A stretch of DNA of 62,057 nucleotides from an uncultured Pseudocitrobacter sp. (GCA_913778145.1 CAJYVI010000011.1:1-62057); one strand, 5' to 3'. Numbered from the stretch's first letter, positions 21,322-32,464 are shown. Notes: a model not told the origin generated them from the letters alone. Made by a program: numbers and translations.

Positions 21322-22653
21322 CTACTCCCCCATCCGCCCAATTTTCTCTGCCAGTTGCGCTATTTTCGCCGGCATTTCCGCCGCAATCTGCCGGAAATCC
21401 GCGCTTATTCGTTCATCCTGATAAACCGTTTCCCAGAATGCCTGCGCCAGCGGAATGGCAAAAAGCCAGGCCTCTCTACTGACGGTGATATCGAAAGTTA
21501 AATCCGCCGCCGTTTCTCGCATCATTCCCGCACTGTTGGGCGCGTACGCCATGGGAAGCATGTCATACACCGGCGTAAGGATGAACGGAGGCTCTGACCA
21601 ATAAAACGATAAATTTCCCCCGTGCATATCGCTGTTAGCAATTAATCGACCAAACGCCCAGATGCTTTCCGTCCGGCGCAAGGTTTCAGGAGAGATCAAT
21701 TTCTTTTCAAGCAGTTGACGCATTACGCCAGGCCAGGTGCCAGGGGATGAAACAAACTCACTTTGTACGGCTTCAAGCGACACAATCGCACTTCGCCCAC
21801 TCTCGCCAATGCAGTCAAATCGTATTGCCTCAAGAAACACCTGTCCGTCAGGAGCAGCCATTGTCGATGCCTCGCACGCCGGTATTCCGGCATCACGTAG
21901 CAGTTGTAAAGCAACAGACTCGGCAAATAACAAATCCCCCCAGCGCTGCGAAATGGCATTTTGCTGCGCCACGGTAAATTTCACCAGGACATGCGCATCA
22001 CGCTGAGACGTTTGTGTATAACAGGTAAACTTAGGCTGTTCGCCGCCTGCGGAAGATCCCACAATTTCCCCTGACAGTGCATTACGCGCCAGACGCACAT
22101 ATTCTGTCAGTTTCTCGCGATGGTAGATAACCGGCGTCGTTTGAGCATTAATCCACCGTTGATAATTCTCCTCGCCCACAAGCCAGCCACCCGCACACTC
22201 GCCATGAAAAACCGTCAAGGCGAACAGGATATCGTCTTCCTGACAAAGTCGAATATCTTCCGGCAAATTCAACTGCATCGCGACTTTTCTTCCCCATGCC
22301 CGCCCCAAAAAACCTTGCGGACGCAAATCAGTCAGGTACCAGGGAATACCGTCATACCAGCATTCGTTGCCAGAAGGCGTCACAACCAGACAACTCCCCT
22401 GTGGCCAGCATGGGAAGAGATCGGCAAACTTATTGGCCTGCCCTCGCTCATCCACGCGCCAAATCGGAATGCTACAGAGACCGCGTATTGGGCGAATCAG
22501 GGCGTAGCGCGTGGCGCGCGCTTTGCCAAAACGAAGGATCTGTTCTTCTCTGGCGACAAGACGCGAAAAAGTCGCCTGACTGATCGCCAGACGTTGGCTG
22601 AGTTCCGGAGCAGAACGCGGCCCTTGCAGAAGAAGATCGGTGATATCAGTCAT
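21322..22653 (-). CDS. yjjJ: HipA-like serine/threonine kinase YjjJ (HipH)
   Basis: A 443-aa HipA-family kinase, the same length as E. coli YjjJ. The N-terminal region contains a helix-turn-helix-like segment (LSQRLAISQATFSRLVAR, about residues 18-35), so DNA binding and kinase may be fused, unlike HipAB where a separate HipB antitoxin is encoded. Kinase motifs are SSAGGEQPKF (P-loop-like), NSDMHGGN (catalytic) and PVYDMLPM (metal). No antitoxin gene is adjacent. In E. coli, overexpression has been reported as toxic; its target here is unknown. Confidence 0.9.
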   Translation of the reverse strand: MTDITDLLLQGPRSAPELSQRLAISQATFSRLVAREEQILRFGKARATRYALIRPIRGLCSIPIWRVDERGQANKFADLFPCWPQGSCLVVTPSGNECWYDGIPWYLTDLRPQGFLGRAWGRKVAMQLNLPEDIRLCQEDDILFALTVFHGECAGGWLVGEENYQRWINAQTTPVIYHREKLTEYVRLARNALSGEIVGSSAGGEQPKFTCYTQTSQRDAHVLVKFTVAQQNAISQRWGDLLFAESVALQLLRDAGIPACEASTMAAPDGQVFLEAIRFDCIGESGRSAIVSLEAVQSEFVSSPGTWPGVMRQLLEKKLISPETLRRTESIWAFGRLIANSDMHGGNLSFYWSEPPFILTPVYDMLPMAYAPNSAGMMRETAADLTFDITVSREAWLFAIPLAQAFWETVYQDERISADFRQIAAEMPAKIAQLAEKIGRMGE

Positions 22654-22764
22654 GCATGAATAGATCTGTGAATAGATACTTAAAGAGATCTAATAGAGCA
22701 TTTTTATGAAAAGTAAAGAAAAAACTTTACTGACAGAGATAAGATGAATAGATAGTAAAGGATA

Positions 22765-22783
22765 AGGGGCGAGAATCGCCCCT
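22765..22783 (-). terminator. Hairpin after deoD (end of deo operon)
   Basis: AGGGGCGA-GAA-TCGCCCCT is a perfect 8-bp stem 7 bp downstream of the deoD stop. The following T-run on the minus strand is weak (TTATCCTTT). Confidence 0.7.
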
Positions 22784-22790
22784 ACAGAAC

Positions 22791-23510
22791 TTACTCTTTA
22801 TCGCCCAGCAGTACAGATTCCAGCGCGATTTTGATCATGTCGTTGAACGTGGTCTGACGTTCAGCAGCAGTGGTCTGCTCGTGGGTGCGGATATGGTCAG
22901 ACACGGTGCAGATGGTCAGCGCTTTTGCGCCAAATTCTGCTGCCACGCCGTAGATACCTGCCGCTTCCATTTCAATACCCAGAATGCCGTATTTTTCCAT
23001 CACGTCGAACATTTGCGGGTCCGGCGTGTAAAACAGGTCTGCGGAGAAGATGTTACCGACGCGCGCATCAACGCCCAGCGCTTTCGCAGCGTCTACTGCG
23101 TTACGCACCATATCGAAGTCAGCAATCGCCGCAAAGTCGTGATCTTTGAAGCGCAGGCGGTTTACTTTAGAGTCGGTGCACGCGCCCATGCCGATAACCA
23201 CGTCACGCAGTTTTACGTCCGGGCGAACCGCGCCGCAGGAACCCACGCGAATGATTTTCTTCACGCCGAAATCGGTGATCAGCTCTTTGGTGTAGATGGA
23301 GCAGGACGGGATACCCATACCGTGACCCATTACGGAGATTTTGCGGCCTTTATAGGTACCGGTGAAACCCAGCATGCCGCGAACGTTGTTCACTTCACGC
23401 ACGTCTTCGAGGAAAGTTTCAGCAATGTGCTTCGCACGCAGCGGGTCGCCAGGCATCAAAACTACGTCAGCGAAATCGCCCATTTCTGCGTTAATGTGTG
23501 GGGTAGCCAT
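22791..23510 (-). CDS. deoD: Purine-nucleoside phosphorylase DeoD
   Basis: Phosphorolyses purine (deoxy)nucleosides to base plus (deoxy)ribose 1-phosphate. 239 aa, as in E. coli. Starts [21 protein letters not shown]. Substrate pocket motifs include [21 protein letters not shown] and [10 protein letters not shown]. Last gene of deoCABD; a BIME separates it from deoB. Confidence 0.98.
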   Translation of the reverse strand: MATPHINAEMGDFADVVLMPGDPLRAKHIAETFLEDVREVNNVRGMLGFTGTYKGRKISVMGHGMGIPSCSIYTKELITDFGVKKIIRVGSCGAVRPDVKLRDVVIGMGACTDSKVNRLRFKDHDFAAIADFDMVRNAVDAAKALGVDARVGNIFSADLFYTPDPQMFDVMEKYGILGIEMEAAGIYGVAAEFGAKALTICTVSDHIRTHEQTTAAERQTTFNDMIKIALESVLLGDKE

Positions 23511-23536
23511 CGTTTTATCCTTTTATAAATTGTTAA

Positions 23537-23612
23537 TGCCCGATGGCGGCTACGCCTTATCGGGCCTACAAAAACAGAATCGTAGGCCCGGTAAGCGAAG
23601 CGCCACCGGGCA
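23537..23612. repeat. BIME between deoB and deoD
   Basis: Two facing REP units (TGCCCGATGGCGGCTACGCC... and ...GGTAAGCGAAGCGCCACCGGGCA) lie inside the deo operon. It may protect the upstream deoCAB message from 3' exonucleases and lower the relative deoD level; that role is inferred from known REP behaviour. Confidence 0.85.
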
Positions 23613-23617
23613 AGCAA

Positions 23618-24841
<1,224 letters not shown>

Positions 24842-24895
24842 CTATTTGTTCTCCGTACTTAGTGCTTAAAAATAAGTGATCAGATCAGTATACCG

Positions 24896-26218
24896 CTATT
24901 CGGTGATACGGCGATAGACAGTCGGTGTAGTTTCTGGCGCTTTATCGTCAAGCTTAATTGCCGCTTTGACCGCTTTCGCCGCGTCCTGCCAGCTGTTTTC
25001 ATCTTTCGCATGAATGACCGCCAGCGGACGCTGCCCGTCAACGCTGTCGCCCAGGCGAATCATATCGGTCAGGCCGACGCTGTAATCGAGTGTATCGGAA
25101 GCTTGACGGCGTCCGCCGCCCATCGCCACCACCGCCATGCCGAGCGCACGGGTATCCATCGCGCTGACAAAGCCTTCGGTATCTGCATATACCGCTTTGC
25201 TGAGCATCGCGGTCGGCAGGTATTTCGCATAATTTTCCACGAAATCGGTCGGGCCTTTTTGCGCAGCCACCATGCGGCCAAAGACCTCTGCCGCTTTGCC
25301 GTTATCCAGCACCGCCTGCAATTTGGCACGTGCTTCTGCGTCATCTTTGGCGAGCTTGCCGGAAATCAGCATTTCCACGCACAGCGCCATAGTGACGTCA
25401 AACAGACGCGGGTTGCGATATTCGCCGGTCAGGAACTGCACCGCTTCGCGTACTTCGACGGCGTTACCCGCGCTGGAGGCCAGCACCTGGTTCATGTCGG
25501 TCAGCAGCGCGGTCGTGCGCACGCCGGCACCGTTGGCGACGCCAACGATCGCTTCGGCCAGCGCCTGAGAAAGTTCGTAGGTCGGCATAAATGCGCCGCT
25601 GCCTACTTTCACATCCATCACCAGCGCATCGATACCCTCAGCCAGCTTTTTGGCGAGGATAGACGCGGTGATAAGCGGGATGGAGTCCACCGTCGCGGTA
25701 ATGTCGCGCGTGGCATAAAAACGTTTATCCGCCGGTGCGAGCGAGCTGGTCTGCCCAATAATCGCCACACCCACGTCTTTAATAATTTCACGGAAACGGT
25801 CATCGCTTGGGAAGATATCGAACCCAGGGATTGCTTCCAGTTTGTCCAGCGTACCGCCGGTATGCCCCAGGCCGCGCCCGGAGATCATCGGAATGTAGCC
25901 GCCGCATGCGGCAACCATCGGCCCCAGCATCAGCGAAGTAACATCACCCACGCCGCCGGTAGAGTGTTTGTCGACAATCGGGCCATTAAGGTTAAGGCTT
26001 TTCCAGTCCAGAACGGTTCCTGAATCACGCATGGCCATGGTCAGCGAGACACGCTCTTCAATCGCCATATCATGGAAGAAAATGGTCATCGCCAGAGCGG
26101 CAATTTGCCCTTCTGAAATGGTGTTATCGCGAATGCCGTTGATAAAGAAACGAATCTCTTCGTCGCTTAATGCGTGACCGTCGCGTTTTTTACGAATGAT
26201 TTCTTGTGCGAGAAACAA
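24896..26218 (-). CDS. deoA: Thymidine phosphorylase DeoA
   Basis: Cleaves thymidine to thymine and deoxyribose 1-phosphate. A TTG start at 26218 ([11 protein letters not shown], read as Met) gives 440 aa, exactly the E. coli length, and follows the strong AGGGAGGTTACC. Longer in-frame starts would run through the BIME. Motifs include KHSTGGVGD (phosphate binding) and [16 protein letters not shown]. Second gene of deoCABD. Confidence 0.96.
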   Translation of the reverse strand: MFLAQEIIRKKRDGHALSDEEIRFFINGIRDNTISEGQIAALAMTIFFHDMAIEERVSLTMAMRDSGTVLDWKSLNLNGPIVDKHSTGGVGDVTSLMLGPMVAACGGYIPMISGRGLGHTGGTLDKLEAIPGFDIFPSDDRFREIIKDVGVAIIGQTSSLAPADKRFYATRDITATVDSIPLITASILAKKLAEGIDALVMDVKVGSGAFMPTYELSQALAEAIVGVANGAGVRTTALLTDMNQVLASSAGNAVEVREAVQFLTGEYRNPRLFDVTMALCVEMLISGKLAKDDAEARAKLQAVLDNGKAAEVFGRMVAAQKGPTDFVENYAKYLPTAMLSKAVYADTEGFVSAMDTRALGMAVVAMGGGRRQASDTLDYSVGLTDMIRLGDSVDGQRPLAVIHAKDENSWQDAAKAVKAAIKLDDKAPETTPTVYRRITE

Positions 26219-26280
26219 GGTAACCTCCCTGAGGAAAAGAGTATGAAGGCGGTTTTTGCCGGGGCCGTGCCCGTCAGCAT

Positions 26281-26352
26281 TGCCAGATGGCGGCTGTCGC
26301 CTTATCCGGCCTACAATCGCTGTAGGCCTGATAAGCGCAGCGCCATCAGGCA
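26281..26352. repeat. BIME between deoC and deoA
   Basis: Two facing REP units (TGCCAGATGGCGGCTGTCGCC... and GGCCTGATAAGCGCAGCGCC...) in the deoC-deoA gap. With the element after deoB, two operon-internal junctions of deo carry BIMEs here. Confidence 0.85.
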
Positions 26353-26361
26353 CTTAACGCC

Positions 26362-27141
26362 TTAGTAGCTGCTTGCGCTTTTACCGTCGCCGTGGCCGAG
26401 TGCTTTCAGCAGGCTCGCCAGCAGGCTGGATGCGCCGAAACGGTAGTGGCGGGAATCCGCCCAGTCTGCGCCGAACAGTTCGTCGGCAATCGCCAGGAAC
26501 TGCTGTGCGTCTTCTGCACTGCGTACGCCGCCCGCCGGTTTGAAGCCAACGGTTTTAGACACGCCCATATCACGGATCACTTCCATCATGATGCGTGCGC
26601 TTTCCGGGGTGGCGTTAACCGGTACTTTACCGGTAGACGTTTTGATGAAGTCCGCACCCGCTTTAATCGCAATTTCAGAGGCTTTGCGAATCAGCGCTTC
26701 TTCTTTCAACTCGCCAGTTTCAATGATCACTTTCAGCAGCACGTTTGCTGCGGCGCAAGCGTCTTTACAGGCTTTCACCAGGTCAAAACCAACCTGCTCA
26801 TTACCGGCGATCAGCGCGCGGTACGGGAACACCACGTCAACTTCGTCAGCGCCGTAGGCGATTGCCGCACGGGTTTCCGCCAGCGCGATATCGATGTCAT
26901 CGTTACCGTGCGGGAAGTTAGTGACGGTGGCGATGCGGATATCCGGCGTGCCCTGTTCGTTCAGAGTTTTACGCGCAATCGGGATAAAACGCGGATAGAT
27001 GCAGACCGCTGCCGTGTTGCCGACCGGAGTTTTCGCCTGGTGACACAGCGCAATCACTTTCGCGTCGGTGTCGTCTTCGTTCAGGGTGGTCAGGTCCATC
27101 AGTTTTAATGCACGCAGGCTGCTTGCCGTTAAATCAGTCAT
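26362..27141 (-). CDS. deoC: Deoxyribose-phosphate aldolase DeoC
   Basis: Class I aldolase splitting 2-deoxyribose 5-phosphate to glyceraldehyde 3-phosphate and acetaldehyde. The start at 27141 ([18 protein letters not shown]) gives 259 aa, as in E. coli; a longer frame would enter the promoter. Schiff-base Lys is in [10 protein letters not shown] and the second active-site Lys in [10 protein letters not shown]. First gene of the operon, immediately downstream of the recognisable deoP2 region. Confidence 0.98.
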   Translation of the reverse strand: MTDLTASSLRALKLMDLTTLNEDDTDAKVIALCHQAKTPVGNTAAVCIYPRFIPIARKTLNEQGTPDIRIATVTNFPHGNDDIDIALAETRAAIAYGADEVDVVFPYRALIAGNEQVGFDLVKACKDACAAANVLLKVIIETGELKEEALIRKASEIAIKAGADFIKTSTGKVPVNATPESARIMMEVIRDMGVSKTVGFKPAGGVRSAEDAQQFLAIADELFGADWADSRHYRFGASSLLASLLKALGHGDGKSASSY

Positions 27142-27177
27142 TTTGTTCTCCGACTTTAAAATTTCACCTTGCGGGTA

Positions 27178-27193
27178 TGTGACTATTGTAACA
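27178..27193 (-). promoter_or_regulatory. DeoR operator O2 in the deoP2 region
   Basis: On the minus strand TGTTACAATAGTCACA matches E. coli O2 (TGTTAGAATACTAACA) at 13 of 16 positions and occupies the same place, followed by a conserved CGCAAGGTGAAATTTTA leader. It should mediate repression by DeoR, relieved by deoxyribose 5-phosphate. Its separation from the perfect site inside yjjI is 596 bp. Confidence 0.75.
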
Positions 27194-27207
27194 CCGACCC
27201 GCACTCA

Positions 27208-27229
27208 CACTTCGACACTCATCACAGTT
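27208..27229 (-). promoter_or_regulatory. CRP/CytR site of deoP2
   Basis: On the minus strand TGTGATGAGTGTCGAAGTG aligns with the promoter-proximal CRP site of E. coli deoP2, lying just upstream of O2. A second block, GAATGCAAACTTTT (on the minus strand, about 27249-27262), aligns with the upstream CRP site. CRP activation with CytR antirepression is inferred from the E. coli arrangement. Confidence 0.7.
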
Positions 27230-27387
27230 AATGAAACAAAGCGAAAAGTTTGCATTCCCATAATGAGAGCTTAATCAAATTTCTTACCCTTCCGACAGAA
27301 GAAAACGCGTGGAGAGCCGTCTGGGATCAAAAGACTGCTGCGCGCTTTTTCCTACACTTCGCCCATCGCTCGCCTGAGGAAATTATG

Positions 27388-28938
27388 ATGCCAACATCGA
27401 CCGCTTCACCGGTGCTGCAACAGTGCCAGAAAATTGTGACAAGCCCTGTACTAAGCCCGGAACAGAAACGCCATTTTCTGGCGCTGGAGGCGGAAAACGC
27501 GCTGCCTTATCCTGCGCTTCCTGCCGCTGCGCAGGCCGCGCTGACGGAGGGCGTTATCTGCGATATGTTCGAAGGCCATGCGCCCTACAAGCCGCGCTAC
27601 GTGCTGCCGGACTACGCGCGATTTCTGGCAAACGGTTCAGAATGGCTGGAGCTGGAAGGCGCTCAGGATCTGGATGATGCGCTCTCTTTGCTCACCATTC
27701 TGTATCACCATGTGCCTTCCGTGACCGCCATGCCGGTATTCCTCGGTCATCTTGATGCGCTATTGATGCCGTATGTTAGAATTCTAACACAAGAAGAAAT
27801 CGATAGCCGAATAAAACGTTTCTGGCGCTATCTCGATCGCACGCTCCCGGATGCCTTCACACATGTGAATATTGGCCCCGCCGATACGCCGATCACGCGC
27901 GCTATTCTGCGTGCAGATGCAGAATTGAAGCAGGTTGCACCCAATCTCACCTTTATCTACGACCCTGCAGTCACCCCGGATGACCTGCTGCTGGAAGTCA
28001 GCAAAAATATCTGCGAGTGCAGTAAACCCCACATCGCCAACGGCCCAATGAATGATAATATTTTCACAAAAGGCCACTATGGTATTGTGAGCTGTTACAA
28101 CAGCCTGCCGATGGCGGGCGGCGGCAGTACGCTGGTGCGCCTTAATTTGCAGGAAGTTGCGAAACGCAGTCACTCCACGGACGATTTCTTCACCCGCGTG
28201 TTGCCGCACTACTGTCAGCAGCAAATCGAGATCATCGACGCCCGTTGTGCTTTCCTCTATGAGCAATCACACTTCTTTGATCATAGCTTCCTGGTGGCAG
28301 AAGGTCTGATCGACCCTGACCGTTTTGTGCCGATGTTTGGCATCTATTCTCTCGCCGAGGCGGTCAATATCCTGTGTGAGAAAGACGGTCTTAGCGCCCG
28401 CTATGGCAAGGATCCGCAGGCCAATGCGCTGGGCTATCGCATCAGTGAACAGCTCGCAGAATTTGTCGCGAACACGCCCGTACGCTATGGCTGGCAGCAG
28501 CGTGCAATGCTGCATGCGCAATCGGGGATCAGTTCCGATATCGGCACCACGCCGGGCGCGCGTCTTCCCTACGGCGATGAACCCGATCCGGTGAGTCATC
28601 TGCTGGCGGTTGCGCCGCATCACGCGCATTATCCCGCTGGGATTAGCGACATTCTGACGCTCGATGAAACGGTGAAACGTAACCCGCAGGCGGTGATGCA
28701 GCTTTGCCTTGGGGCGTTCAGGGTCGGCATGCGCGAGTTTAGCGCCAACGTCAGCGGTAACGATCTGGTGCGCGTCACGGGCTACATGGTGCGTTTGTCG
28801 GATCTGGAAAAGTACCGCGCCGACGGTTCACGCACCAACACAACCTGGCTGGGTGAAGAAGCCGCGCGCAATACGCGCATTCTGGAACGCCAACCGCGAG
28901 TGGTCAGCCATGAACAGCAGATGCGCTTTAGTCAGTAA
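27388..28938 (+). CDS. yjjI: Glycyl-radical enzyme-like protein YjjI
   Basis: A 516-aa protein, equal to E. coli YjjI, belonging to the glycyl-radical enzyme group. The C-terminal [15 protein letters not shown] matches the position of the glycine-radical loop. The substrate is unknown. Start at 27388 is 7 bp after GAGGA; an adjacent ATG at 27385 is the alternative. Its 3' end overlaps yjjW, its presumed activase, by 29 bp. It diverges from deoC, and its coding sequence contains a perfect DeoR operator palindrome. Confidence 0.92.
   Translation: MPTSTASPVLQQCQKIVTSPVLSPEQKRHFLALEAENALPYPALPAAAQAALTEGVICDMFEGHAPYKPRYVLPDYARFLANGSEWLELEGAQDLDDALSLLTILYHHVPSVTAMPVFLGHLDALLMPYVRILTQEEIDSRIKRFWRYLDRTLPDAFTHVNIGPADTPITRAILRADAELKQVAPNLTFIYDPAVTPDDLLLEVSKNICECSKPHIANGPMNDNIFTKGHYGIVSCYNSLPMAGGGSTLVRLNLQEVAKRSHSTDDFFTRVLPHYCQQQIEIIDARCAFLYEQSHFFDHSFLVAEGLIDPDRFVPMFGIYSLAEAVNILCEKDGLSARYGKDPQANALGYRISEQLAEFVANTPVRYGWQQRAMLHAQSGISSDIGTTPGARLPYGDEPDPVSHLLAVAPHHAHYPAGISDILTLDETVKRNPQAVMQLCLGAFRVGMREFSANVSGNDLVRVTGYMVRLSDLEKYRADGSRTNTTWLGEEAARNTRILERQPRVVSHEQQMRFSQ
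27774..27789. promoter_or_regulatory. DeoR operator O1, perfect palindrome inside yjjI
   Basis: TGTTAGAATTCTAACA is a perfect 16-bp palindrome and the canonical DeoR operator. It lies within the yjjI coding region, 596 bp from the O2 site at deoP2. In E. coli, deoP1/O1 and deoP2/O2 lie about 600 bp apart and DeoR loops between them, so the arrangement is conserved. Confidence 0.9.
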
Positions 28939-29773
28939 AATCATCCCCTTCTCGTGCGTGGATGGGCCGGGCAGCCGCCTGGCCCTGTTCCTGCAAGGGT
29001 GTAATCTGCGCTGTAAAAACTGCCATAACCCATGGACGATGGGCCGTTGTAACGACTGTGGCGAATGCGTGCTGCATTGTCCGCACGAGGCGCTTTCCAT
29101 CCAGGGTGGACGCGTTTACTGGCAGGAGGACGCCTGCGAGCAATGCGACACCTGCCTGCAAATGTGCCCGCAGCAGGCGACACCGATGGCCCAGCTCTGG
29201 AGCATAGAGCAGATCCTCCAGCAGATTACCCGCGCCGCACCGTTTATCGAAGGGATCACCGTCAGCGGCGGTGAGGCCACCACACAGTTACCGTTCGTCT
29301 GCGCGCTGTTTGAACAGATTCGCCAGTCGCCCGCCCTGCGCCATCTCACCTGCCTGGTCGACAGCAACGGCGAGCTGTCTACCGCAGGCTGGGAAAAATT
29401 GCGCCCGCTGTGCGACGGCGTGATGGTCGATTTAAAAGCCTGGCGTGAAACCACGCATCAGGCGCTGACCGGGCGAAGCAATCAGCGCATCAAGGCGAGT
29501 ATTCACTGGCTGGCGGAGCGTGGCTTACTGGCGGAATTGCGTTTGTTGGTGATCCCGCAGCAAAGCGATTATCTGCAAGAGATAGAGGCGTTAAGCGCGT
29601 TTATTCTTAAGCTGGGAGAGGTGCCGGTGCGGCTGAATGCGTTTCATGCGTATGGCGTGTACGGCGAGGCAAAAACGTGGCGTAGCGCCGGGCCAGACGA
29701 CATTGAAGCGCTGGCACAGGCGCTGCGGGCCAGAGGGATAACGCAGATTATCCCTCCGGCGCTTTACTTATAG
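28910..29773 (+). CDS. yjjW: Radical-SAM glycyl-radical activase YjjW
   Basis: A 287-aa (E. coli length) radical-SAM enzyme expected to install the glycyl radical on YjjI. The radical-SAM cluster motif is [13 protein letters not shown] (CxxxCxxC), followed by two ferredoxin-like 4Fe-4S motifs, [12 protein letters not shown] and [12 protein letters not shown]. The SAM-binding VSGGEATTQ follows. The start at 28910 lies inside yjjI, giving translational coupling. The stop overlaps the end of the convergent transporter gene by 6 bp. Confidence 0.94.
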   Translation: MNSRCALVSKIIPFSCVDGPGSRLALFLQGCNLRCKNCHNPWTMGRCNDCGECVLHCPHEALSIQGGRVYWQEDACEQCDTCLQMCPQQATPMAQLWSIEQILQQITRAAPFIEGITVSGGEATTQLPFVCALFEQIRQSPALRHLTCLVDSNGELSTAGWEKLRPLCDGVMVDLKAWRETTHQALTGRSNQRIKASIHWLAERGLLAELRLLVIPQQSDYLQEIEALSAFILKLGEVPVRLNAFHAYGVYGEAKTWRSAGPDDIEALAQALRARGITQIIPPALYL

Positions 29774-31045
29774 CGCGAGGAATACCCCGGCGATAGTGGC
29801 GCTCATCAGGTTAGAGAGCGTCCCCGCCGCCACCGCGCGCAGGCCAAGCTGGGCGATATCCTGACGACGATTCGGCGCCATGCCGCCCAATCCGCCAATC
29901 AGAATGGCGATCGACGACAGGTTGGCAAAGCCACACAAGGCAAACGAAATAATCGCCTTCGAATGCGCGGAAATCACCTGCAGCCCGGCGGCCGCGACTT
30001 CAGCATCGGGCTTGAGGTACGCACCAAAGTTCATGTAAGCCACGAATTCGTTGATGATCAGTTTCTGGCCGATAAACGACCCCGCCACCGTTGCTTCGCT
30101 CCACGGTACGCCAATCACCCACGCCAGCGGCGAGAAGACCCAGCCGAGGATCATTTGCAGCGACAGTTCAGGATGGTTAAACCAGCCGCCAATCCCGGAG
30201 AGCATACCGTTCAGCAGCGCGATCAGCGCGATAAACGCCAGCAGCATCGCGCCCACGTTTAACGCCAGTTGCATACCCGATGCGGCACCAGACGCCGCGG
30301 CATCCAGCACGTTTGCCGGGGCATCCGGGTTATCCGCTTCGGCTTCCAGGTTCGGCGAGTCGTGCGGTTTTTCCGTTTCCGGCACGATGATTTTCGCGAA
30401 CAACAGGCCGCCCGGCGCCGCCATAAACGATGCGGCGATCAGATACTCCAGCGGCACGCCCATCTGCGCGTAACCCGCCAGAACCGAACCGGCCACCGAT
30501 GCCAGGCCGCCGCACATTACCGCGAACAGCTCAGAACGCGTCATGGTGGCGATGTACGGGCGCACCACCAGCGGCGCTTCGGTTTGCCCAACAAAAATAT
30601 TTGCCGTCGCGGAGAGCGATTCCGTACGCGACGTTTTTAGCACCGCACGTAGCGCACCGCCCAGAATACGAATCACAAACTGCATAATGCCGAGGTAGTA
30701 GAGCACGGCAATCAGCGAGGAGAAGAAGACGATAACCGGCAGTACGCGCAGCGCGAAAACAAAACCGCCGCCGCCGAAGACTTCAAACATCTTGTCGGAT
30801 ACCAGCCCGCCAAACAGGAAGCCGATACCTTCGTTACCGTAAGCAATGACGTTCGCCACGCCTTCGGACATCGCCAGCAGCACCTTGCGACCAGCGGGAA
30901 CATAAAGAATAAGCGCACCAATTCCGACCTGAATCAGCCAGGCACCCAGCACAGTTCGGAGATTGATCGCTCGACGATTATTGGAGAGAAGTAAGGCAAT
31001 GGCCAGCAGCACCACCATGCCGATGAGTCCCATGAGGATTTGCAT
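29768..31045 (-). CDS. NupC/CNT-family concentrative nucleoside transporter (NupX-like)
   Basis: A 425-aa membrane protein of the concentrative nucleoside transporter family, closer to E. coli NupX than NupC by motif resemblance. It shares [21 protein letters not shown]-type, [12 protein letters not shown] and [11 protein letters not shown] signatures. Expected to import nucleosides with H+ or Na+. Start at 31045 ([12 protein letters not shown]). K-12 has no transporter at this position between yjjW and yjjV. A CRP-like site lies upstream. Placement by the deo genes suggests joint nucleoside use. Confidence 0.9.
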   Translation of the reverse strand: MQILMGLIGMVVLLAIALLLSNNRRAINLRTVLGAWLIQVGIGALILYVPAGRKVLLAMSEGVANVIAYGNEGIGFLFGGLVSDKMFEVFGGGGFVFALRVLPVIVFFSSLIAVLYYLGIMQFVIRILGGALRAVLKTSRTESLSATANIFVGQTEAPLVVRPYIATMTRSELFAVMCGGLASVAGSVLAGYAQMGVPLEYLIAASFMAAPGGLLFAKIIVPETEKPHDSPNLEAEADNPDAPANVLDAAASGAASGMQLALNVGAMLLAFIALIALLNGMLSGIGGWFNHPELSLQMILGWVFSPLAWVIGVPWSEATVAGSFIGQKLIINEFVAYMNFGAYLKPDAEVAAAGLQVISAHSKAIISFALCGFANLSSIAILIGGLGGMAPNRRQDIAQLGLRAVAAGTLSNLMSATIAGVFLAL

Positions 31046-31172
31046 ACAGAGTCCCTGTGTATTGAAACGTTGAAAATGACGCAACTTAACGCGCCACGAT
31101 TATAACGTTCCGTCACTATCCTTCTCGCGTGACATCACATATTTTACGCAAGACTCAGCGAGTAAAAGTTAA

Positions 31173-31194
31173 TAATGAGACTCAAATCACACCA
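31173..31194 (-). promoter_or_regulatory. Candidate CRP site upstream of the CNT transporter
   Basis: On the minus strand TGTGATTTGAGTCTCA matches the TGTGA-N6-TCACA consensus at 9 of 10 half-site positions. It is about 130-150 bp upstream of the transporter start. A TAAAAT (31141-31146, minus) could serve as -10. CRP control would fit the nucleoside-uptake role; promoter geometry is not certain. Confidence 0.6.
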
Positions 31195-31206
31195 GTTGTT
31201 AACAAA

Positions 31207-31980
31207 TCAGAAAAAGAGCTGGTGGCTGTTGCACCACAACGCTTCCGCGATGTCTGCCGGAGATTCATCGCGTAGCGTGCACAGTTCATGAAAGACCTGC
31301 GCCACGCGTTCCGGACGGTTGGGCTGCCCCTGATAGCCGTTTAACGGCATATCCGGCGCGTCTGTTTCCAGCACTAATGCGCTGAGCGGAAGTTGCGCCA
31401 TGACAGCACGCGTTTTGCTGGCGCGCGGATAGGTGATGGTGCCGCCGACGCCAATCTTATAACCCAGTTCAACAAACCGCACCGCCTGTTGCAGGCTACC
31501 GGAAAAACCATGCACCACGCCGGTTCGCGGTAGCGCATGACGTTTCAGGTGCATCGCCAGTTTATCGTGGGTGCGGCGGGAATGAAGGATCACGGGGAGA
31601 TCGTACTGTTTCGCGAGTTGCAGTTGGGCATCCAGCAGACGTTGCTGGCGTTCAAATTGCGGATCTTCGCGATAGAGATCGAGGCCAATCTCACCGACGG
31701 CAATCAGTTTTTCCGGCTTTGATGCCAGCGCCGACGCCAGTGCTTCCAGGCTTCTGTCATCATGTTTTTCAATAACGCCAGGATGCAGGCCCAGCGCGGC
31801 ATACAGCGGCGCATGTTGGGAGGCAAGCGATAACACCGTATCAAACCGCGACGCCTCAGTTGCCGGAACAATGATTTTTTCGACGCCTGCCTGCGCGGCC
31901 AGAGTAAGGCTTGCTGTTTCATCACCGGTAAACGGTGGGAAATCAAAGTGACAATGGGTGTCGATAAAACGAAAGGTCAT
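31207..31980 (-). CDS. yjjV: TatD-family metal-dependent hydrolase YjjV
   Basis: A 257-aa TIM-barrel hydrolase, matching E. coli YjjV (259 aa). Metal ligands are seen in DTHCHFDFPPF (HxH), VGEIGLDL (Glu), ILHSRRTHDKL and ETDAPDMPL. TatD homologues show DNase or related phosphoesterase activity; the physiological substrate is unknown. In E. coli yjjU follows it; here yjjU is absent and a BIME leads to ytjA. Confidence 0.92.
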   Translation of the reverse strand: MTFRFIDTHCHFDFPPFTGDETASLTLAAQAGVEKIIVPATEASRFDTVLSLASQHAPLYAALGLHPGVIEKHDDRSLEALASALASKPEKLIAVGEIGLDLYREDPQFERQQRLLDAQLQLAKQYDLPVILHSRRTHDKLAMHLKRHALPRTGVVHGFSGSLQQAVRFVELGYKIGVGGTITYPRASKTRAVMAQLPLSALVLETDAPDMPLNGYQGQPNRPERVAQVFHELCTLRDESPADIAEALWCNSHQLFF

Positions 31981-32036
31981 GCGGTTTCTCCGGCAACATG
32001 CTGCGGTCCAGTGTACCCCAATTTATTTACGTTTTT

Positions 32037-32116
32037 GTAGGCCGGATAAGGCGGTACGCCGGCATCCGGCAGCTGCGCCGAACTGCGCCTGATGGCGCTG
32101 CGCTTATCAGGCCTAC
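32037..32116. repeat. BIME between yjjV and ytjA
   Basis: Two facing REP units (GTAGGCCGGATAAGGCGG...GGCATCCGGC and GCGCCTGATGGCGCTGCGCTTATCAGGCCTAC) in the space that holds yjjU in E. coli. Confidence 0.85.
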
Positions 32117-32153
32117 CGATCCTTAGGCAGTCCGATAAAGGCGCTAAACGACA

Positions 32154-32176
32154 AAAGCCAGTCCGAAGACTGGCTT
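32154..32176 (-). terminator. Terminator after ytjA
   Basis: On the minus strand AAGCCAGTC-TTCG-GACTGGCTT is a 9-bp stem with a TTCG loop, running into TTTGT. It begins 22 bp beyond the ytjA stop. Confidence 0.9.
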
Positions 32177-32198
32177 TGTAAATTGTCTGTATCAGACG

Positions 32199-32360
32199 CT
32201 ACGGACGTCTGCGGCCCATAAACAGGCTGACCAGGAACAGGATGATACCGACGATAAACACAATTTTCGCCGCACCTGCTGCGGTACCTGCTAACCCACC
32301 AAAGCCCAGTGCAGCGGCAATTAACGCGATAACCAGAAAGATAATGCCCCAACGAAACAT
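32199..32360 (-). CDS. ytjA: Small membrane protein YtjA (DUF1328)
   Basis: A 53-aa protein nearly identical to E. coli YtjA, with two hydrophobic helices ([20 protein letters not shown] and a second, [17 protein letters not shown]) and a basic C-terminus (MGRRRP). The start at 32360 follows AGGAGAATCGT. Function unknown; a predicted inner-membrane protein lying between yjjV and osmY as in E. coli. Confidence 0.93.
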   Translation of the reverse strand: MFRWGIIFLVIALIAAALGFGGLAGTAAGAAKIVFIVGIILFLVSLFMGRRRP

Positions 32361-32464
32361 ACGATTCTCCTTTACCATAGTTAATGTCACCGCTTCTCAA
32401 CGCACTCAGGCGACACCAGCGATATTAAAAATTAAAAATGCATCAATATTTTCCTGAGCGGCCG

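Noticed and set aside
21322-22653. Two-gene HipAB toxin-antitoxin module
   Set aside because: Only the HipA-like kinase is present; the helix-turn-helix segment is within the same protein and there is no separate hipB gene on either side.
28084-28110. Third DeoR-type operator (OE) within yjjI at GCTGTTACAACAGC
   Set aside because: It is an inverted repeat but matches the DeoR consensus poorly, so I do not call it.
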